Position numbers and translations under genes: made by a program. Below, piece after piece: positions 60,380 to 62,222 of a stretch of DNA of 62,222 bases (position 1 is the first letter of the stretch; every line of letters begins with the position of its first letter). This DNA is from an uncultured Collinsella sp. (GTDB lineage Bacteria > Actinomycetota > Coriobacteriia > Coriobacteriales > Coriobacteriaceae), in NCBI GenBank assembly GCA_900538305.1, contig UPXY01000011.1, forward strand, positions 1 to 62,222, in the 5' to 3' direction. Under the pieces are notes generated by a model that was not told the origin of the DNA, did not search any database, and saw nothing but the letters and a program-made list of their open reading frames with translations.

Positions 60380-62043
60380 GCTGCGAGAGATGTGCGGCTT
60401 CCTGCCCCGCGGCGGGAGGCGCGAAGGCGGCCGCTGCGCACAAAACGGCGGGCGGCGTCACGGTCGCGCTGCTCGGCCAGCCCAACTCGGGCAAGTCGAC
60501 GCTCTTCAACGGGCTCACGGGGGCGCGCCAGCACGTGGGCAACTGGCCCGGCAAGACCGTGGAGCGGAAGGAGGGGACGTTCGAGCGCGGCGGCACGGCG
60601 TTCCAGGTCGTCGACCTCCCCGGCTCGTACGGGCTCGCGGCCAACTCGCCCGAAGAGGAGGTGACGCGCGACTACCTCGCATCGGGCGCTGCCGACATCG
60701 TGCTCGTGATGGCCGACGCGTCGCAGCTCGAGCGCAGCCTCTACATGCTCGCTGACTTCGTTGCGGCGTGCCCGGAGCAGCCGTGCCTGCTCGCTCTCAA
60801 CCTCATGGACGTCGCCGAGAACCAGGGCAAGCGGATCGACGCCGTCCTTATCGCGCGGCGGCTGGGCGTTCCTGTGGTGCCGCTCGTCGCCTCGCGCCCC
60901 GAGGGATACGGCGCGCTGCTTGACGCGCTTGCACGCACGGTGCGTGAGCGTTCCGTCGTGGATGGCGCGCGCCTGCGCGAGGGGATCGCTGCCGCCCCCG
61001 ACACGATCCAGGGCACGGCCGCAGCGAAGTTCGCCTGGATCGAGGGGCTGCTCGACGGAGCGGTGGAGGCGCCCGCGCGCCCGCACGCGCTTTCGCGCTT
61101 CGATCGCGTGGTCACGGGCTCGCGCTGGTCGAAGCCCATCACCATCGGCATGATCTTGCTCGGGTTCATCCTGGCGTTCGTGCCGGCTATTCCCATCATG
61201 ATGCTCGGCGGCGCCATCTCGTCGCTCGGGCAGGTCGTGGCGGGCGCGCTCGCGCAGGCGGGCGCCCCCGATGTTCTGGGCAGCTTCCTCGCGGGCGTGG
61301 TGTTCAACAGTTTGTGCTTCGGCACCATGATGGTGGGCTACGTCTTCGGCATCAACCTCGTGTTCGGCCTCTACGAGGAGGTGGGCTACATGGCGCGCAT
61401 CTCCTACGTGTTCGACCACACCATGGCGCGCTTCGGGTTGCAGGGCAAGTCGCTCATGCCCTTCCTCATGTGCCTCGGCTGCACGATGGGCGGCGTGTCG
61501 GGTTCGCGCGTCATCGACTCGTGGGGCCAGCGCATGCTCACGGTGATGATGGCCTGGGCCATCCCGTGCGGCTCGACCTGGGGCGTGGTTCCGGTGCTCG
61601 CCGTGGCGTTCTTCGGCGTGGCCGGCGCGCCGCTCGTGATCGTGGGCATCTTCGCCGTGACGATTCTCATCATGTGGCTCGTGGGCAGGGTGTTCGGGCC
61701 GCGCCTGGTGGCCAAGGGGGAGCGCGCCGGCATGGTCATGGAGCTTCCGCCGTACCATCGGCCGCATCTGGGCAACGTTGCGCGCGGCGCCCTGCTCAAG
61801 AGTCGACAGATGTTCGTGCGAGCCATCCGGGTCGTCGCCCTCTTCGCCTTCGCGATTTGGGCGCTCACCTACACCGCGACCGGCAGCGTTGAGGAGTCGG
61901 TGCTCTACGCGCTCGGTACCGCCATCGAGCCGGTCACGCGCTTCTTCGGCATGGGTTGGCAGACGTTCACCGCGTGGTTGTGCGCCCTCGTGCTCAAGGA
62001 GTCCGCGCTCGGGGTGCTCTCGGGGCTCTTCACAAGACATTAG
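60376..62043 (+). pseudogene. feoB: FeoB, C-terminally truncated
   Basis: Reads 555 residues: N-terminal Cys-rich MSCERCAASCPAAGG, GTPase motifs GQPNSGKSTLFNGLTG, DLPG and LNLMD, then the membrane part with gate LMPFLMCLGCTMGGVSGSRVID and LVLKESALGVLSGLFT. Homology ends at LFT, followed by RH and a TAG. Full FeoB proteins continue for about another 100-150 residues. The cut coincides with a sharp fall in GC at about 62033, so an insertion or rearrangement removed the end. Iron transport by this protein is doubtful. Confidence 0.85.
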
Positions 62044-62222
62044 TATTAAATAGTTTAATTTTAAATAAAATTGAATAAATAAAAGATTTCTTGTTTTTCA
62101 TCTAAATGTTAACGGTAAACGGTGCAGGTTAGTTTAACTACATTTATATCCAAAATTGTTTGTTTTTGGTTGAATTTCAGCCTCAGCGAAACACCTTTAG
62201 CCGCTAGGGCTTTTTCGCACCT
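62044..62222. other. AT-rich sequence at the window edge
   Basis: The last 180 bases are strongly AT-rich, unlike the rest of the window, and contain no open frame of note. AGCC-gctag-GGCT followed by TTTTT near 62200 is a possible short terminator. They presumably belong to the element that cut feoB and continue to the right. Confidence 0.5.

Noticed and set aside
60037..62040. 667-codon open frame opposite feoA-feoB
   Set aside because: Its composition (His/Arg/Glu-rich) is that of an antisense shadow of a high-GC gene.

Overview
The window looks like chromosome of a high-GC, anaerobic, gut-type actinobacterium of the class Coriobacteriia (Collinsella/Olsenella-like). This is inferred from roughly 60-65% GC, Tat lipoprotein signals of the SRRGFLR type, a fused FeoA-FeoB, the style of the IS elements and a conjugative-element amidase fragment. 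It is not proven by any marker I could search. No rRNA, tRNA or CRISPR array was recognised.

Layout. 1-1690: nested, broken insertion sequences (IS3 inside IS21 inside IS30). 1689-3672: a lower-GC patch with a beheaded gene, an immunity-like gene, an MntA/HEPN pair and a second toxin-antitoxin pair. 3925-10712: core-type genes (Spx/ArsC-like protein, NAD(P)H oxidoreductase, membrane protein, MscS channel, Fe-S aldo/keto reductase, UvrA paralogue). 10844-21318: a peptide-use block made of a DUF1177 protein, a five-gene Dpp/Opp transporter, an M20 peptidase, a deformylase-like protein with an altered HExxH motif, an M18 aminopeptidase and a zinc-ribbon protein. 21386-26563 (minus strand): a TrpXYZ-like ABC importer with two tandem substrate-binding lipoproteins and a regulator. 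26981-38312: asnS, an FtsX-type permease, feoAB fusion, a cysteine hydrolase, a deoxyinosine glycosylase, an ABC exporter and the L10 leader-rplJ-rplL operon.

38563-62222: guaA followed by accessory DNA. The 3' end of guaA carries a 16-base sequence repeated with one mismatch at 43018-43033, and about 60 bp after each copy are also related, including a GAAC-N4-GTTC palindrome. This looks like two related elements inserted in tandem at the guaA 3' end. The first holds three SAM methyltransferases behind candidate metal-regulator boxes. The second starts with a conjugative-element amidase broken by an in-frame TAG, then a 5'-truncated AraC regulator, an alpha/beta hydrolase, an ATC-hydrolase-like protein, a fourth methyltransferase and a prophage remnant.

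50378-62043 is an iron-acquisition island resembling the mpt genes of Mycobacterium avium subsp. paratuberculosis: MptD-type ECF S component, T component, double ATPase, AraC regulator, two YbtP/YbtQ-like ABC half-transporters, a short DtxR-type repressor, a frameshifted sigma-like gene with a G10 tract, a second AraC regulator, FeoA, and a FeoB cut short where the sequence abruptly becomes AT-rich. The best candidate for an undescribed system is this combination of guaA-targeted accessory DNA, methyltransferases and iron transporters under shared metal-box and AraC control; its joint function is inference.
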